A DNA stretch of 64,000 nucleotides, taken from positions 171,751 to 235,750 of the forward strand of contig NZ_VDND01000004.1 of NCBI RefSeq assembly GCF_007665395.1. The letters are read 5' to 3'. Positions 36,544 through 45,806 of the stretch are shown piece after piece. This DNA comes from Pseudomonas oryzihabitans. Lineage in GTDB: Bacteria; Pseudomonadota; Gammaproteobacteria; Pseudomonadales; Pseudomonadaceae. The notes below the pieces were generated by a model, which had not been told where the DNA came from, searched no databases, and saw only the letters and a list, made by a program, of their open reading frames with translations. Within the stretch, counting starts at the first letter, position 1, and each line of letters opens with the position of its first letter. The position numbers were made by a program, and so were the translations under genes.

Positions 36544-39500
36544 ATGATCGATCGACACGACTACGTAGCCCTCGAGTGGGTCAAGGGAGAGATCGCCGAA
36601 ACCTTGCAGCAGGCCCGCAAGGCGCTGGAGGCGTTCGTCGACAACCCCCAGGACCGTAGCCGCCTGGGCTTTTGCCGGACCTATGTGCACCAGGTCTATG
36701 GCACGCTGCAGATGGTGGAGTTCTACGGCGCGGCGCTGCTCGCCGAGGAGATGGAACTGCTGCTGCAGGCGCTCCACGAGGAGCGGGTGAACAGTTCGGA
36801 CGAGGCGCTGGAAGTACTGATGCAGGCCATCCTGCAGGTACCGCCCTATCTCGACCGGGTCCTCGAGGCCCGGCGCGACCTGCCGCTGGCCATCCTGCCG
36901 CTGCTCAACGACCTGCGCTCGGCGCGCGGGGAAAAGCTGCTGTCGGAAACCAGCCTGTTCTCGCCGGATCTGTCCGCCACGCCGCTGTCGCTGACCGACG
37001 CCGAGCTGGCCGACCGGGCCGCACCGGACTGGTTGCCACGGCTGCGCAAGTTGCGCCAGGCCCTGCAGGGCGCCCAGGTCGGGCTGTTCCGCGACCGCGA
37101 CGTCCAGTTGCACCTGGATTACCTGCTGCGCGTCTTCGAACGACTCGACCAGCTCTGCGCCGGATCGCCCTTCGGTGCGCTCTGGCCGGTGGCGGCGGGC
37201 TTGACCGAACTGCTGCAGGCCGGCGAGCTGGACAACAGCAGCTCGATCCGTGGCCTGTTGCGGCAACTCGATCGCGAGCTGAAGCGGCTCATCAGCGATG
37301 GCGTGGTGACGCTCAACCAGCCGGCGCCGGCCGACCTGCTGAAGAATCTGCTGTTCTACCTGGCCAAGGCACCGGTGCAGAGTCCGCGCATCGCCGCGCT
37401 TAAGGCCCACTACCGCCTCGACGAGGCGCTGCCGGATGCCGAGCTGGTGGGCTTCGAGCGCTCGCGTATCGTCGGCCCGGATCGCGAGGCCATGCGTTCG
37501 GTCGTCACCGCGCTCTGCGAGGAGCTGGTGCAGATCAAGGACAGCCTCGACCTCTTCGTGCGCAGCGATCGCCAGCAGGCCACCAGCCTGCGCAGCCTGC
37601 TGGCGCCGCTCAAGCAGATCGCCGATACCCTGGCGGTGCTGGGCTTCGGCCAGCCGCGCAAGGTGGTGCTGGAACAGCATGACGCCGTCGCCGAACTGGC
37701 CGACGGCATGCGCGAGGCCAGCGACGCCGCGCTGATGGACATCGCCGGCGCGTTGCTCTACGTGGAGGCCACCCTGGCCGGCATGGTCAGTGGCAACGAG
37801 GTGGGCGATGCCGAGGAGAGCCGGCTGCCCACCACCGACATCGACCAGTTGCACCGGGTGGTGGTGCGCGAGGCGCGCAATGGGCTGGAGCAGTCCAAGG
37901 ACGCCATCATCGAATTCATCGCCTCCCAGTGGAACCACGTTCACCTGGAGCCGGTGCCGCTGTTGCTGACCCAGGTCCGCGGCGGCCTGGCGATGATCCC
38001 GCTGGAACGGGCCGCGGCCCAGGTCCAGGCGGCGAACGACTACATCTGCGAGCAGTTGCTGGGCAAGCAGGCGGTACCCAACTGGCAGAGCCTGGATACC
38101 CTGGCCGATGCCATCACCAGCGTCGAGTACTACCTGGAGCGCCTGGCCGAAGATCCCTCCACGCCCCACGACATGATTCTCGACATCGCCGACGAGAGTC
38201 TCGTCGCCCTCGGCTATCCGCCGAAGGCCCGGGCGGGCGAAGCCGAACCGGCGGAAACCGCGGCGCAGCCCCCGGTGGGCGAGGCGCCAGCGGAGCCGCT
38301 GGCGGAGCCCGAGGTCGCCGAGGCGTCTTTGGACCCGATTGCCTTGCCCGAGGAGGAGCCGGCGGACCTGCCGAGCGCTGGCCTGTCGACGGAAGCGTTG
38401 GCGTCTGCTGAGGCGGACGAGCCGCTGGCGTTCGAGCGGCCGGCTGCGGCGGCCACCGAGGACGCCGACGAACCATCACCGGCAGTGCCCGACGCCGGCC
38501 AGGCCGACGAAGCGGCCGAGCCGCCGTTGGCCGCTCCCGCGCCCCTGGTCGCCGATGCGGATGCCGTCGCCCAGGTGCTGGCCGCACCGGTCGACGCCAT
38601 CAACCCCCCGGCGGCGCAGGTGCCTCAGGCCCTGTTGCCGCCGCCGGCCGATGCCGAACCCGTCGAGGAAGAACTCCGCGAAGTCTTCATCGAGGAGGCC
38701 GGCGAGGTCCAGGCGGAGCTGGAGCGTTGGCTGCCGACCTGGCAGGCCGATCCCGAGCAGCGCACCGCGCTGAGCGAATTGCGGCGTAATTTCCACACCC
38801 TCAAGGGCAGTGGCCGCATGGTCCAGGCACTGGTCATCGGCGAATTGGCCTGGGCGCTGGAGAATCTCTTCAATCGCCGTCTGGATCACAGCGTCGCTCA
38901 CAGTGCCGCCTTGCAGGAGGTGGTCGAGCAGACCTGCGCCCTGCTGCCGGAGCTGGTCGAGGAATACGCCGCGGATCGTCAACGGCAACGTGACGACGTC
39001 GACTGGCTGGCCCACGCGGCCCATGCGCTGGCGCGCAACGAGGCACTGCCCGAGCCAGTGAGCGCCGCCACCCCGGCCGCGCAGGCGGAACCCCCGGTTG
39101 CCCAGGCCCCCGAGCCGCAACTGCCGGTCGCCGCGGCGAGCGAAGCCGATACCCAGTTGCTGGATATCTTCCGCACCGAGGCCCAGGCCCATCTCCATAC
39201 CGTGCGCCGCTACCTGGAACAGCCCGGGACGGCTAGTGCCCTGCCGGTCTCCGACAATCTCCTGCGTGCCCTGCACACCCTCAAGGGCAGTGCCCACATG
39301 GCGGGCAGCTCGCCGATGGCCGAACTGGCCTCGGCACTGGAGCGGCTGGCCAAGGAATACAAGCTCGCCCACCTCGCCTTCGCCGAGCCGGAGTGCGCCC
39401 TGCTGACCCAGGGGGTGGCTCTCCTGGAAGAGCGCCTGGCCAGCCTCGACGAGGCCTCGCTGGCCACCCCGCTGGCGGGCGCCGCGGCGGTGATCGAGCA

Positions 39501-42500
39501 CTGTGACGCCCTGCTGGAGCCGCTGCACCAGGCGCTGCCGATACCGGAGGCGCCGCTGCCGGAGCACCGCGACGTCCTGCGCCTGGCCGATTTCCTGATG
39601 CCGGCCATGGATCTGCTGCTGGAGGCCGACGAGCGCCTGAACGCCTGGCACCGGCAAGGTGATCAGGCCGCCTGCGCCGACCTGCTGGCCGAGCGCCTGA
39701 ATACCTTCGCCGACGGCGCCGCCCGGGTCGGTCTGGCCGACGTCGAGCCGCTCGCCGAGGCGCTGCAGGTGGTCTATGCCGCGGTGGCCAGTGGTTCGCT
39801 ACCGGCCGACGAGGCCTTCTTCCGCGAGGCGGAGGAAGCCCAGGAAGCCCTGATCAGCATGCTCAACCAGCTGGCTGGCGGCATGCGGGCGATCCCGAAC
39901 GAAGAGCGGATCCAGGGGCTGCGGGCCCTGCTGGCGGGGATCCTCGCCGGGTTGCCGATGGAGGCCACCACCCTGCTGGCCGAGGCGGAGCCCGAAGCGA
40001 CTTTCGCCCTCGAAACGGCCACGCCGGTCGCACCGGAGCTGGCGTTGGACGTCGATCTGAAAGCCGAAGCCGAAGCCGAAGCCGAAGCCGAAGCCGAAGC
40101 CGAAGCCGAAGCCGAGCGCGAGGTGCCGGACGAAGCGCAGGAAGACCTGCCGTCGCTGGCGGAGCCCCTGGCGGCGGAGCCGGCGGAAGCCCCCCGGGAC
40201 GAAGCCGTCGAGCCTGTCGCCACCGACGACGTCGATGCGGAAATGCAGCTGATCTTCCTCGAGGAAGCCCAGGATCTGCTGGACAGCGCCGATCGGGCGC
40301 TGGCGCGCTGGCTGGCCGAGCCCCAGCAGCGCTTCCATCTCGGCACCCTGCAGCGGGACCTGCACACCCTCAAGGGTGGCGCCCACCTCGCCGAAGTCGC
40401 CCCGGTCGCCCGGCTGGCCACGGAGCTGGACGCCATCTACGAGGGCCTGCTCGATGGCCGTCTCGCCAGCGGCACCGAGCTGGGCGCGCCCCTGCGCGAT
40501 GCCCACGCCTGCCTGGCGGCGCAACTGGAAGAACTGGCGGCCGGTGCGCCGATCAGTGACCATGCCGAAGAGGTCGAGCGCCTCCAGCGCATCCGCACCG
40601 GACAACTCGACGCTCCTGCCGAGGATGCCTCCATGGTCACCCCGGTCGAGTCGGACAGCGCTGCGGAAGCCGCTGAGCCCTCGGCCTCCCCGGAGTCCCA
40701 GGTTGCCGAAGCGCTACCCGAGCCTGCCCTCGATAACACGGACGAGGGGCCCGACGCCGAGCTGCTGGCCATCTACATCGAAGAAAGCCGCGACCTGCTC
40801 GACAGCATGGCGACCGCGCTGCGGGCCTGGGAAGCCGAGCCGGGCAACAGCCTCGAACTGGAATCCCTGCTGCGCGACCTGCACACCCTCAAGGGCGGTG
40901 CCCGCCTGGCCGAGGTGGAGTCCATCGGCGACCTCGCCCATGCCCTGGAAGCCTGCTACGAGGCCCTGGCGCGGGGTCACCTCAAGCCTGGGGCGGAGCT
41001 GAGCGAACTGCTGCATCGCGGCCATGATCGGCTGCACGAGCAACTCGAAACCCTGGCCCGCGGCGAGTCCCCGGCGCCGGCCAGCGAGCTGATCGCGGCG
41101 CTGCGCGACTACCGCGGGCGGCCCGTGGCGGCGAGCGAGCCGGCCGCTGCCGCTGCCGCGCCGGTCTTCGACGAAGACACGGATGCGGAAATCCTCGAGA
41201 TCCTCATCGAGGAGGCCCAGGATCTGCTGGCCAGCATGGACGAGGCGCTGACGCGCTGGCCCGCCGCGCCCGAGGTGGCGGTGGATGAACTGCTGCGCTG
41301 CCTGCACACCCTCAAGGGCGGCGCCCGCCTGGCCGGCCTGCACGGCCTGGGCGAGCAGGCCCATGCGCTGGAGCAGCAGCTCGCCGAGCTACGTTCGCTC
41401 GCGGTCGGGCTGGACGAGGGCGACCGCGAAAGGGTCCGCGACCTGGCGACCAAGGGAGTCGACGCCCTGCAGCTGGCGGTGGCCCAGCTGTCGCTGCCAA
41501 CGCCGGCCCAGCCGGTCGAGGTCATGGCACCCGCGCCTGAGCCGGAGGTGGTCGAAGGCACGGCGGCAGTGGCCACCGGTGCGGATGCCGAGTCCGCGCA
41601 GCCGGTCGACGAGCCTCCGGCAACGCCAGCCGGCGCCGCGGCCGTCCCGGTCATGGAGGCGCCGGCGATGCCTGCCGCGCCCGTTGCGGCGCTGCCGTTC
41701 GTCCAGCGCCTGCAGCAGATTCGCCAGCAGGCGGTGCAGCGGCGCTCGTCCCAGGAATTGGTACGGGTACCCGCCACGCTGCTGGAGCAACTGGTCAACC
41801 TGGCCGGCGAGACCTCGATCTTCCGGGGGCGCATCGAGCAGCAGGTCAACGACATAGGCACCACCCTGGGCGAGATGGAAGCCACCATCGAGCGGGTTCG
41901 CGATCAGTTGCGGCGCCTGGACACCGAGACCCAGGCGCAGATCATCAGCCGCCATCACGAGGACGTCGATCGCGCGGGCTACGAGGAGTTCGATCCGCTG
42001 GAGCTGGATCGCTATTCCCAGCTGCAGCAGCTGTCCCGGGCACTGTTCGAATCGGCCTCCGACCTGCTGGACCTGAAGAACACCCTGGGCCAGCGCAACC
42101 GCGACGCCGAGACCCTGCTGCTGCAACAGGCGCGGGTCAACACCGAGCTGCAGGAAAGCCTGATGCAGACGCGCATGGTGCCTTTCGAGCGCATGCTGCC
42201 GCGCCTGCACCGGGTGGTGCGCCAGGTGAGCGGCGAGCTGGACAAGCCGGTCGAGTTGCGCGTCGGCAACGCCGAAGGCGAGCTGGATCGTACCGTGCTG
42301 GAGCGGATCATTCCGCCGCTGGAGCACATGCTGCGCAACGCCATCGACCATGGCGTCGAAGATGTCGCCGGCCGCCAGCGCGCCGGCAAGCCGGCCGAGG
42401 GCGTCATCAGCCTGGATCTGCGGCGCGAGGGCGGGGACATCATCCTGACCCTGGCCGACGACGGCCGGGGCATCGATCTGGCGGCCGTCCGCCGCAAGGC

Positions 42501-43584
42501 CGTCGAGCGCGGCCTGATGGCGGAAGGCGTCGATCTGCCCGATCACGAGGTGCTGCAGTTCATCCTCGAATCCGGCTTCTCCACGGCGCCCACCGTGACC
42601 CAGATTTCCGGACGGGGCGTGGGCATGGACGTGGTGCACCAGGAGGTCAAGCAGCTCGGCGGCACCATGGACATCCACAGCGTGGCGGGCGAGGGGACGC
42701 GCTTCACCATCCGCCTGCCGTTCACCGTGTCGGTGAACCGGGCGCTCATGGTGCATGCCGGTGACGACCTCTACGCCGTGCCGCTCAATACCATCGAGGG
42801 CATCGTGCGGGTGACCGCCGCCGACCTCGAACGCTACTACCGCCCGGGCGCCGCGACCTACGAATACGGCGGCCAGCACTACGACCTGCGCTATCTCGGG
42901 CATCTGCTCAACAATGGCCAGCAGCCCAAGCTGAGCGGCCAGAACCTGCCGCTGCCGGTGGTACTGGTGCGCTCGGCCGAGTACGCCGTGGCGGTGCAGG
43001 TGGATGCGGTGGCCGGCTCGCGGGAGATCGTGGTGAAGAGCCTGGGGCCGCAATTCGCCGGGGTGCCGGGATTGTCCGGCGCCACCCTGCTGGGTGACGG
43101 ACGCGTGGTGGTGATCCTCGACCTGCTGGCCATGATCCGCAGCCAACGCGCGAACGGTACCGAGACGCTGCGCCTGGCGCAGGGTCCGACGGCGCCGGCG
43201 GAGACCAGCCGGCCGGCGCTGGTCATGGTGGTGGACGATTCGGTGACCGTGCGCAAGGTCACCAGTCGCCTGCTGGAACGCCATGGCATGGAGGTCTTCA
43301 CCGCCAAGGACGGGGTGGACGCCATCGCCCAGCTGCAGGAGCGACAGCCGGACATCCTGTTGCTCGACATCGAGATGCCCCGCATGGACGGCTTCGAGGT
43401 GGCGACCCTGGTACGGCATGACGCCCGCCTCAAGGACCTGCCCATCGTGATGATCACCTCCCGAACCGGGGAAAAGCACCGCGAGCGCGCCTTGAGCCTG
43501 GGCGTCGACGAGTACCTGGGCAAGCCTTACCAGGAGAGTGAACTCCTGGCCCACATCCATCGACTGGTCAGGGAACATGACTGA
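36544..43584 (+). CDS. chpA: Chemotactic hybrid histidine kinase ChpA
   Basis: 2346-aa hybrid kinase of the Pil-Chp pathway. Six His-phosphotransfer-type sites can be read: His49 (VHQVYGTLQM), then five HTLKG motifs at His751, His911, His1274, His1447 and His1588, separated by acidic Ala/Glu/Pro-rich linkers. The serine/threonine 'SPt/TPt' modules known from P. aeruginosa ChpA should lie between His49 and His751. The kinase core has RNAIDHGVED, DDGRGID and GRGVGMDVV. A CheW-like domain and a receiver (MVVDDSVTVRK, LLLDIEMPRMDG) complete it. ATG 36544 follows AGGAG. It contains an (AE)9 run at about 1174-1191. The last codons overlap chpB. Confidence 0.97.
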   Translation: MIDRHDYVALEWVKGEIAETLQQARKALEAFVDNPQDRSRLGFCRTYVHQVYGTLQMVEFYGAALLAEEMELLLQALHEERVNSSDEALEVLMQAILQVPPYLDRVLEARRDLPLAILPLLNDLRSARGEKLLSETSLFSPDLSATPLSLTDAELADRAAPDWLPRLRKLRQALQGAQVGLFRDRDVQLHLDYLLRVFERLDQLCAGSPFGALWPVAAGLTELLQAGELDNSSSIRGLLRQLDRELKRLISDGVVTLNQPAPADLLKNLLFYLAKAPVQSPRIAALKAHYRLDEALPDAELVGFERSRIVGPDREAMRSVVTALCEELVQIKDSLDLFVRSDRQQATSLRSLLAPLKQIADTLAVLGFGQPRKVVLEQHDAVAELADGMREASDAALMDIAGALLYVEATLAGMVSGNEVGDAEESRLPTTDIDQLHRVVVREARNGLEQSKDAIIEFIASQWNHVHLEPVPLLLTQVRGGLAMIPLERAAAQVQAANDYICEQLLGKQAVPNWQSLDTLADAITSVEYYLERLAEDPSTPHDMILDIADESLVALGYPPKARAGEAEPAETAAQPPVGEAPAEPLAEPEVAEASLDPIALPEEEPADLPSAGLSTEALASAEADEPLAFERPAAAATEDADEPSPAVPDAGQADEAAEPPLAAPAPLVADADAVAQVLAAPVDAINPPAAQVPQALLPPPADAEPVEEELREVFIEEAGEVQAELERWLPTWQADPEQRTALSELRRNFHTLKGSGRMVQALVIGELAWALENLFNRRLDHSVAHSAALQEVVEQTCALLPELVEEYAADRQRQRDDVDWLAHAAHALARNEALPEPVSAATPAAQAEPPVAQAPEPQLPVAAASEADTQLLDIFRTEAQAHLHTVRRYLEQPGTASALPVSDNLLRALHTLKGSAHMAGSSPMAELASALERLAKEYKLAHLAFAEPECALLTQGVALLEERLASLDEASLATPLAGAAAVIEHCDALLEPLHQALPIPEAPLPEHRDVLRLADFLMPAMDLLLEADERLNAWHRQGDQAACADLLAERLNTFADGAARVGLADVEPLAEALQVVYAAVASGSLPADEAFFREAEEAQEALISMLNQLAGGMRAIPNEERIQGLRALLAGILAGLPMEATTLLAEAEPEATFALETATPVAPELALDVDLKAEAEAEAEAEAEAEAEAEREVPDEAQEDLPSLAEPLAAEPAEAPRDEAVEPVATDDVDAEMQLIFLEEAQDLLDSADRALARWLAEPQQRFHLGTLQRDLHTLKGGAHLAEVAPVARLATELDAIYEGLLDGRLASGTELGAPLRDAHACLAAQLEELAAGAPISDHAEEVERLQRIRTGQLDAPAEDASMVTPVESDSAAEAAEPSASPESQVAEALPEPALDNTDEGPDAELLAIYIEESRDLLDSMATALRAWEAEPGNSLELESLLRDLHTLKGGARLAEVESIGDLAHALEACYEALARGHLKPGAELSELLHRGHDRLHEQLETLARGESPAPASELIAALRDYRGRPVAASEPAAAAAAPVFDEDTDAEILEILIEEAQDLLASMDEALTRWPAAPEVAVDELLRCLHTLKGGARLAGLHGLGEQAHALEQQLAELRSLAVGLDEGDRERVRDLATKGVDALQLAVAQLSLPTPAQPVEVMAPAPEPEVVEGTAAVATGADAESAQPVDEPPATPAGAAAVPVMEAPAMPAAPVAALPFVQRLQQIRQQAVQRRSSQELVRVPATLLEQLVNLAGETSIFRGRIEQQVNDIGTTLGEMEATIERVRDQLRRLDTETQAQIISRHHEDVDRAGYEEFDPLELDRYSQLQQLSRALFESASDLLDLKNTLGQRNRDAETLLLQQARVNTELQESLMQTRMVPFERMLPRLHRVVRQVSGELDKPVELRVGNAEGELDRTVLERIIPPLEHMLRNAIDHGVEDVAGRQRAGKPAEGVISLDLRREGGDIILTLADDGRGIDLAAVRRKAVERGLMAEGVDLPDHEVLQFILESGFSTAPTVTQISGRGVGMDVVHQEVKQLGGTMDIHSVAGEGTRFTIRLPFTVSVNRALMVHAGDDLYAVPLNTIEGIVRVTAADLERYYRPGAATYEYGGQHYDLRYLGHLLNNGQQPKLSGQNLPLPVVLVRSAEYAVAVQVDAVAGSREIVVKSLGPQFAGVPGLSGATLLGDGRVVVILDLLAMIRSQRANGTETLRLAQGPTAPAETSRPALVMVVDDSVTVRKVTSRLLERHGMEVFTAKDGVDAIAQLQERQPDILLLDIEMPRMDGFEVATLVRHDARLKDLPIVMITSRTGEKHRERALSLGVDEYLGKPYQESELLAHIHRLVREHD
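40063..40116 (+). repeat. GCCGAA hexanucleotide microsatellite within chpA
   Basis: Eight perfect GCCGAA copies (40063-40110) plus one GCCGAG, encoding (Ala-Glu)9 in the linker before the HPt domain centred on His1274. The 6-bp unit keeps frame whatever the copy number, so slipped-strand changes would only alter linker length. Confidence 0.95.
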
Positions 43585-44608
43585 GATGACCAACGCCCGC
43601 GTCGCCATCCTGGCCGACAGCCCGCTGCAGCGCCATGTGCTGCAGCAGGTGTTGGCCGACAATGGCTATCACGTGGTCCTCAACAGCGATCCGGCACGCT
43701 TCGCCGAGGCCGACTGGCCGGCGCTGGCGACCGATCTGTGGTTGATCGACCTGAGCCAGACGGAAGAATCGTCCCTGGTGGATGCGCTGCTGGAAGGGGC
43801 CGACGTTCCCATCCTGTTCGGCGAAGGCCAGGCGCCGGAGCGCTTCACCGATCCCTTCACGCAGTGGGAGAAGCGCCTGATCGGCAAGCTCAAGCGCCTG
43901 ATCGGCGATCCGGTGGCGGCGGTCGGTCCGGCGCTGGAGACGCTGCTGCAGGACCAGCCGCGGCCGCCGCGGCTGGCCTTGCCCGAGCCCCTGGCCAACC
44001 TGCCGCTGCCTGCCGGCGATCCGGCCCCCGAGGTCTGGTTGCTGGCCGCTTCCCTGGGCGGTCCGGCGGCGGTGAAAGCCTTCCTCGATGCGCTGCCCGG
44101 CGGGCTGCCGGTCGGCTTTCTCTATGCCCAGCACATCGGCGACGGCTTCGCCGCCAATCTGCTGCGCGCGGTCGGGCGCCACAGCCAATGGCACATCCAG
44201 GGCGTTCGCCCGGGTGAACCGGTGCGCTGTGGCGAGGTGGTGCTGGTGCCGACGCAGCAGGAGCTGACCTTCCGCGCCAATGGCGCCCTCGACGTGGTCG
44301 AGCGGGCCTGGCCGGAACCCTATACGCCGTCGATCGGCCAGATGATGCTCAACCTGGCCCAGCACTTCGGGGCGCGCTGCGGCGTCATCGTCTTCAGCGG
44401 CATGGGTAACGACGGCACGGCCTCGGCGGCCTATGTGCAGCGCCGCGGCGGTACGCTCTGGACCCAGTCGGCGAGTACCTGCATCGCCCCGAGCATGCCG
44501 GAAAGCCTGCGTGAATCGGGTCTCGCGACCCTTACCGCCGATCCCCGCGGCCTGGCCGAAGCGCTGGTGGCGCGACTGGCCGAGCAGCACGGCGAGCAAC
44601 CGAGATGA
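43577..44608 (+). CDS. chpB: CheB-type methylesterase ChpB
   Basis: 343 aa. The degenerate receiver-like N terminus (RVAILADSPLQRHVL, LWLIDLSQTEE) is followed by a CheB esterase domain. Its catalytic Ser is in AASLGGPAA, His in YAQHIGDGFAANL, and Asp in FSGMGNDGTASA. Expected to demethylate PilJ opposite to PilK. ATG 43577 overlaps the chpA end by 8 bp with AGGGA before it; an ATG three codons later is also possible. The stop overlaps chpC by 4 bp. Confidence 0.95.
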   Translation: MTEMTNARVAILADSPLQRHVLQQVLADNGYHVVLNSDPARFAEADWPALATDLWLIDLSQTEESSLVDALLEGADVPILFGEGQAPERFTDPFTQWEKRLIGKLKRLIGDPVAAVGPALETLLQDQPRPPRLALPEPLANLPLPAGDPAPEVWLLAASLGGPAAVKAFLDALPGGLPVGFLYAQHIGDGFAANLLRAVGRHSQWHIQGVRPGEPVRCGEVVLVPTQQELTFRANGALDVVERAWPEPYTPSIGQMMLNLAQHFGARCGVIVFSGMGNDGTASAAYVQRRGGTLWTQSASTCIAPSMPESLRESGLATLTADPRGLAEALVARLAEQHGEQPR

Positions 44609-45084
44609 CCTCCATGTCGACCGTCACCCCTGCCGCTGAACACCTGACCGGTCTGCTGCTGACCCTGGCCGATCGCACCCTGCTGCTGCCTAACGCGGCG
44701 GTCGCCGAGCTGGTGCCCTGTCGCGAGATCCGTCCGCTGCCGGTCCAGCCCGAATGGTGCCTGGGGCAGGTGGCCTGGCGTGACCTGCGCCTGCCGCTGA
44801 TCAGCTTCGAGGCGCTGTCCGGCGGCAGTACCGCGCAATTCGACGGCGACCGCCACGCGCGGGTGGCCATCCTCAATGCCCTCGGCGGGCGAGAGCGGGT
44901 GCGCTTCCTCGCCCTGCTGATCCGCAGCATCCCGCGCTCCTTGCGCATCACCCCGGAACTGATCGCCGCCGAGGTGCCCCTGGCACCCCTGGAACTGGGC
45001 GCCGTAGCCTACGACGGTGGCACGGCGCGCATTCCCGACCTGATCGGCGTGGAAGAGCGCCTCGCGGCGGCCGGCGTGTTCTAA
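44605..45084 (+). CDS. chpC: CheW-like protein ChpC
   Basis: 159-aa CheW-fold protein, the second adaptor of the Chp system. LLLTLADRTLLLPNAAVAELV and GQVAWRDLRLPLISFE match the CheW beta-barrel. Start ATG overlaps the chpB stop (ATGA). Its stop overlaps by a few bases the end of the convergent HAD gene. The chpD and chpE genes that follow in P. aeruginosa are not here. Confidence 0.94.
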   Translation: MTSMSTVTPAAEHLTGLLLTLADRTLLLPNAAVAELVPCREIRPLPVQPEWCLGQVAWRDLRLPLISFEALSGGSTAQFDGDRHARVAILNALGGRERVRFLALLIRSIPRSLRITPELIAAEVPLAPLELGAVAYDGGTARIPDLIGVEERLAAAGVF

Positions 45085-45740
45085 GCCTGCCGGACGAGGC
45101 GCAGCCCGCCGTTTTCAGCAGGGGTGACGCCGACGCCGCGATAGTCGGCCAGGGTCGGCAGCCCCAGATCCAGCGGCTCGCGGTGGGTGGCGGTGATGGC
45201 CACGGCATCGGCGCCGGCCGCCTTGGCCGCGGCGAAGCCGGCATGGGCATCCTCGAACACCAGGCAATCGGTAATGTCCACGCCCAGCTTGCGCGCACCC
45301 AGCAGGAAGCAATCCGGGGCGGGCTTGCCCTGGGTGACGTCTTCGGCGCAGATCATCACCGGTGGCAGGGCCATGCCGGCGGCGGCGAGGCGAACCTCGG
45401 CCAGCCGGCGCGAGGCCGAGGTCACCAGCGCCCAGCTGCCGGCCGGCAGGCTGGCCAGGAAGGCCGCGGCGCCGGGGATTTCCTGGATGTCGGCGACATC
45501 GGCGATCTCCAGCTCGGTGATGGCCTGGACCTCGGCGGCGATATCGGCTCCCGCGGGCGCGAAGCGCTTCACCGTCTCCACCGCCCGCACCCCGTGCATG
45601 ACGGCGAGGACGTCCGCCGGATCGAGGCCATGGCCGAGGGCCCAGGTGCTCCAGGCGCGTTCGGCGGAGGCCACGCTGGTGAGCAGGGTGCCATCCATGT
45701 CGAAGAGGAAGGCGGCGTAGGGGCGAGAGGGCAGGGTCAT
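45081..45740 (-). CDS. HAD-superfamily (subfamily IA) phosphatase, sugar-phosphatase-like
   Basis: 219 aa. Motif I FLFDMDGTLL (nucleophile Asp and DxD), motif II VTSASRRL, motif III Lys in TQGKPAPDCFL, and motif IV VFEDAHAGFAAAKAAG are complete. A helical cap (about 20-85) makes it subfamily IA. VTQGKPAPD and FEDAHAG resemble sugar-phosphatase and glycerol-3-phosphatase groups (HxpA/YfbT-like), but the substrate cannot be fixed from sequence. ATG 45740 has GGAG before it. Single gene, convergent with chpC, 66 bp after rsmE on the same strand. Confidence 0.9.
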   Translation of the reverse strand: MTLPSRPYAAFLFDMDGTLLTSVASAERAWSTWALGHGLDPADVLAVMHGVRAVETVKRFAPAGADIAAEVQAITELEIADVADIQEIPGAAAFLASLPAGSWALVTSASRRLAEVRLAAAGMALPPVMICAEDVTQGKPAPDCFLLGARKLGVDITDCLVFEDAHAGFAAAKAAGADAVAITATHREPLDLGLPTLADYRGVGVTPAENGGLRLVRQA

Positions 45741-45806
45741 CCGGGGCTCCAAAACTATCCGTGGGGAAAAGGACGGACCGCTGAGGGCAGCGGCCCGAGG
45801 GGCAGA

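Noticed and set aside
40063..40116. Short regular repeats resembling a CRISPR array
   Set aside because: The unit is a 6-bp tandem repeat with no spacers and lies in frame within chpA.
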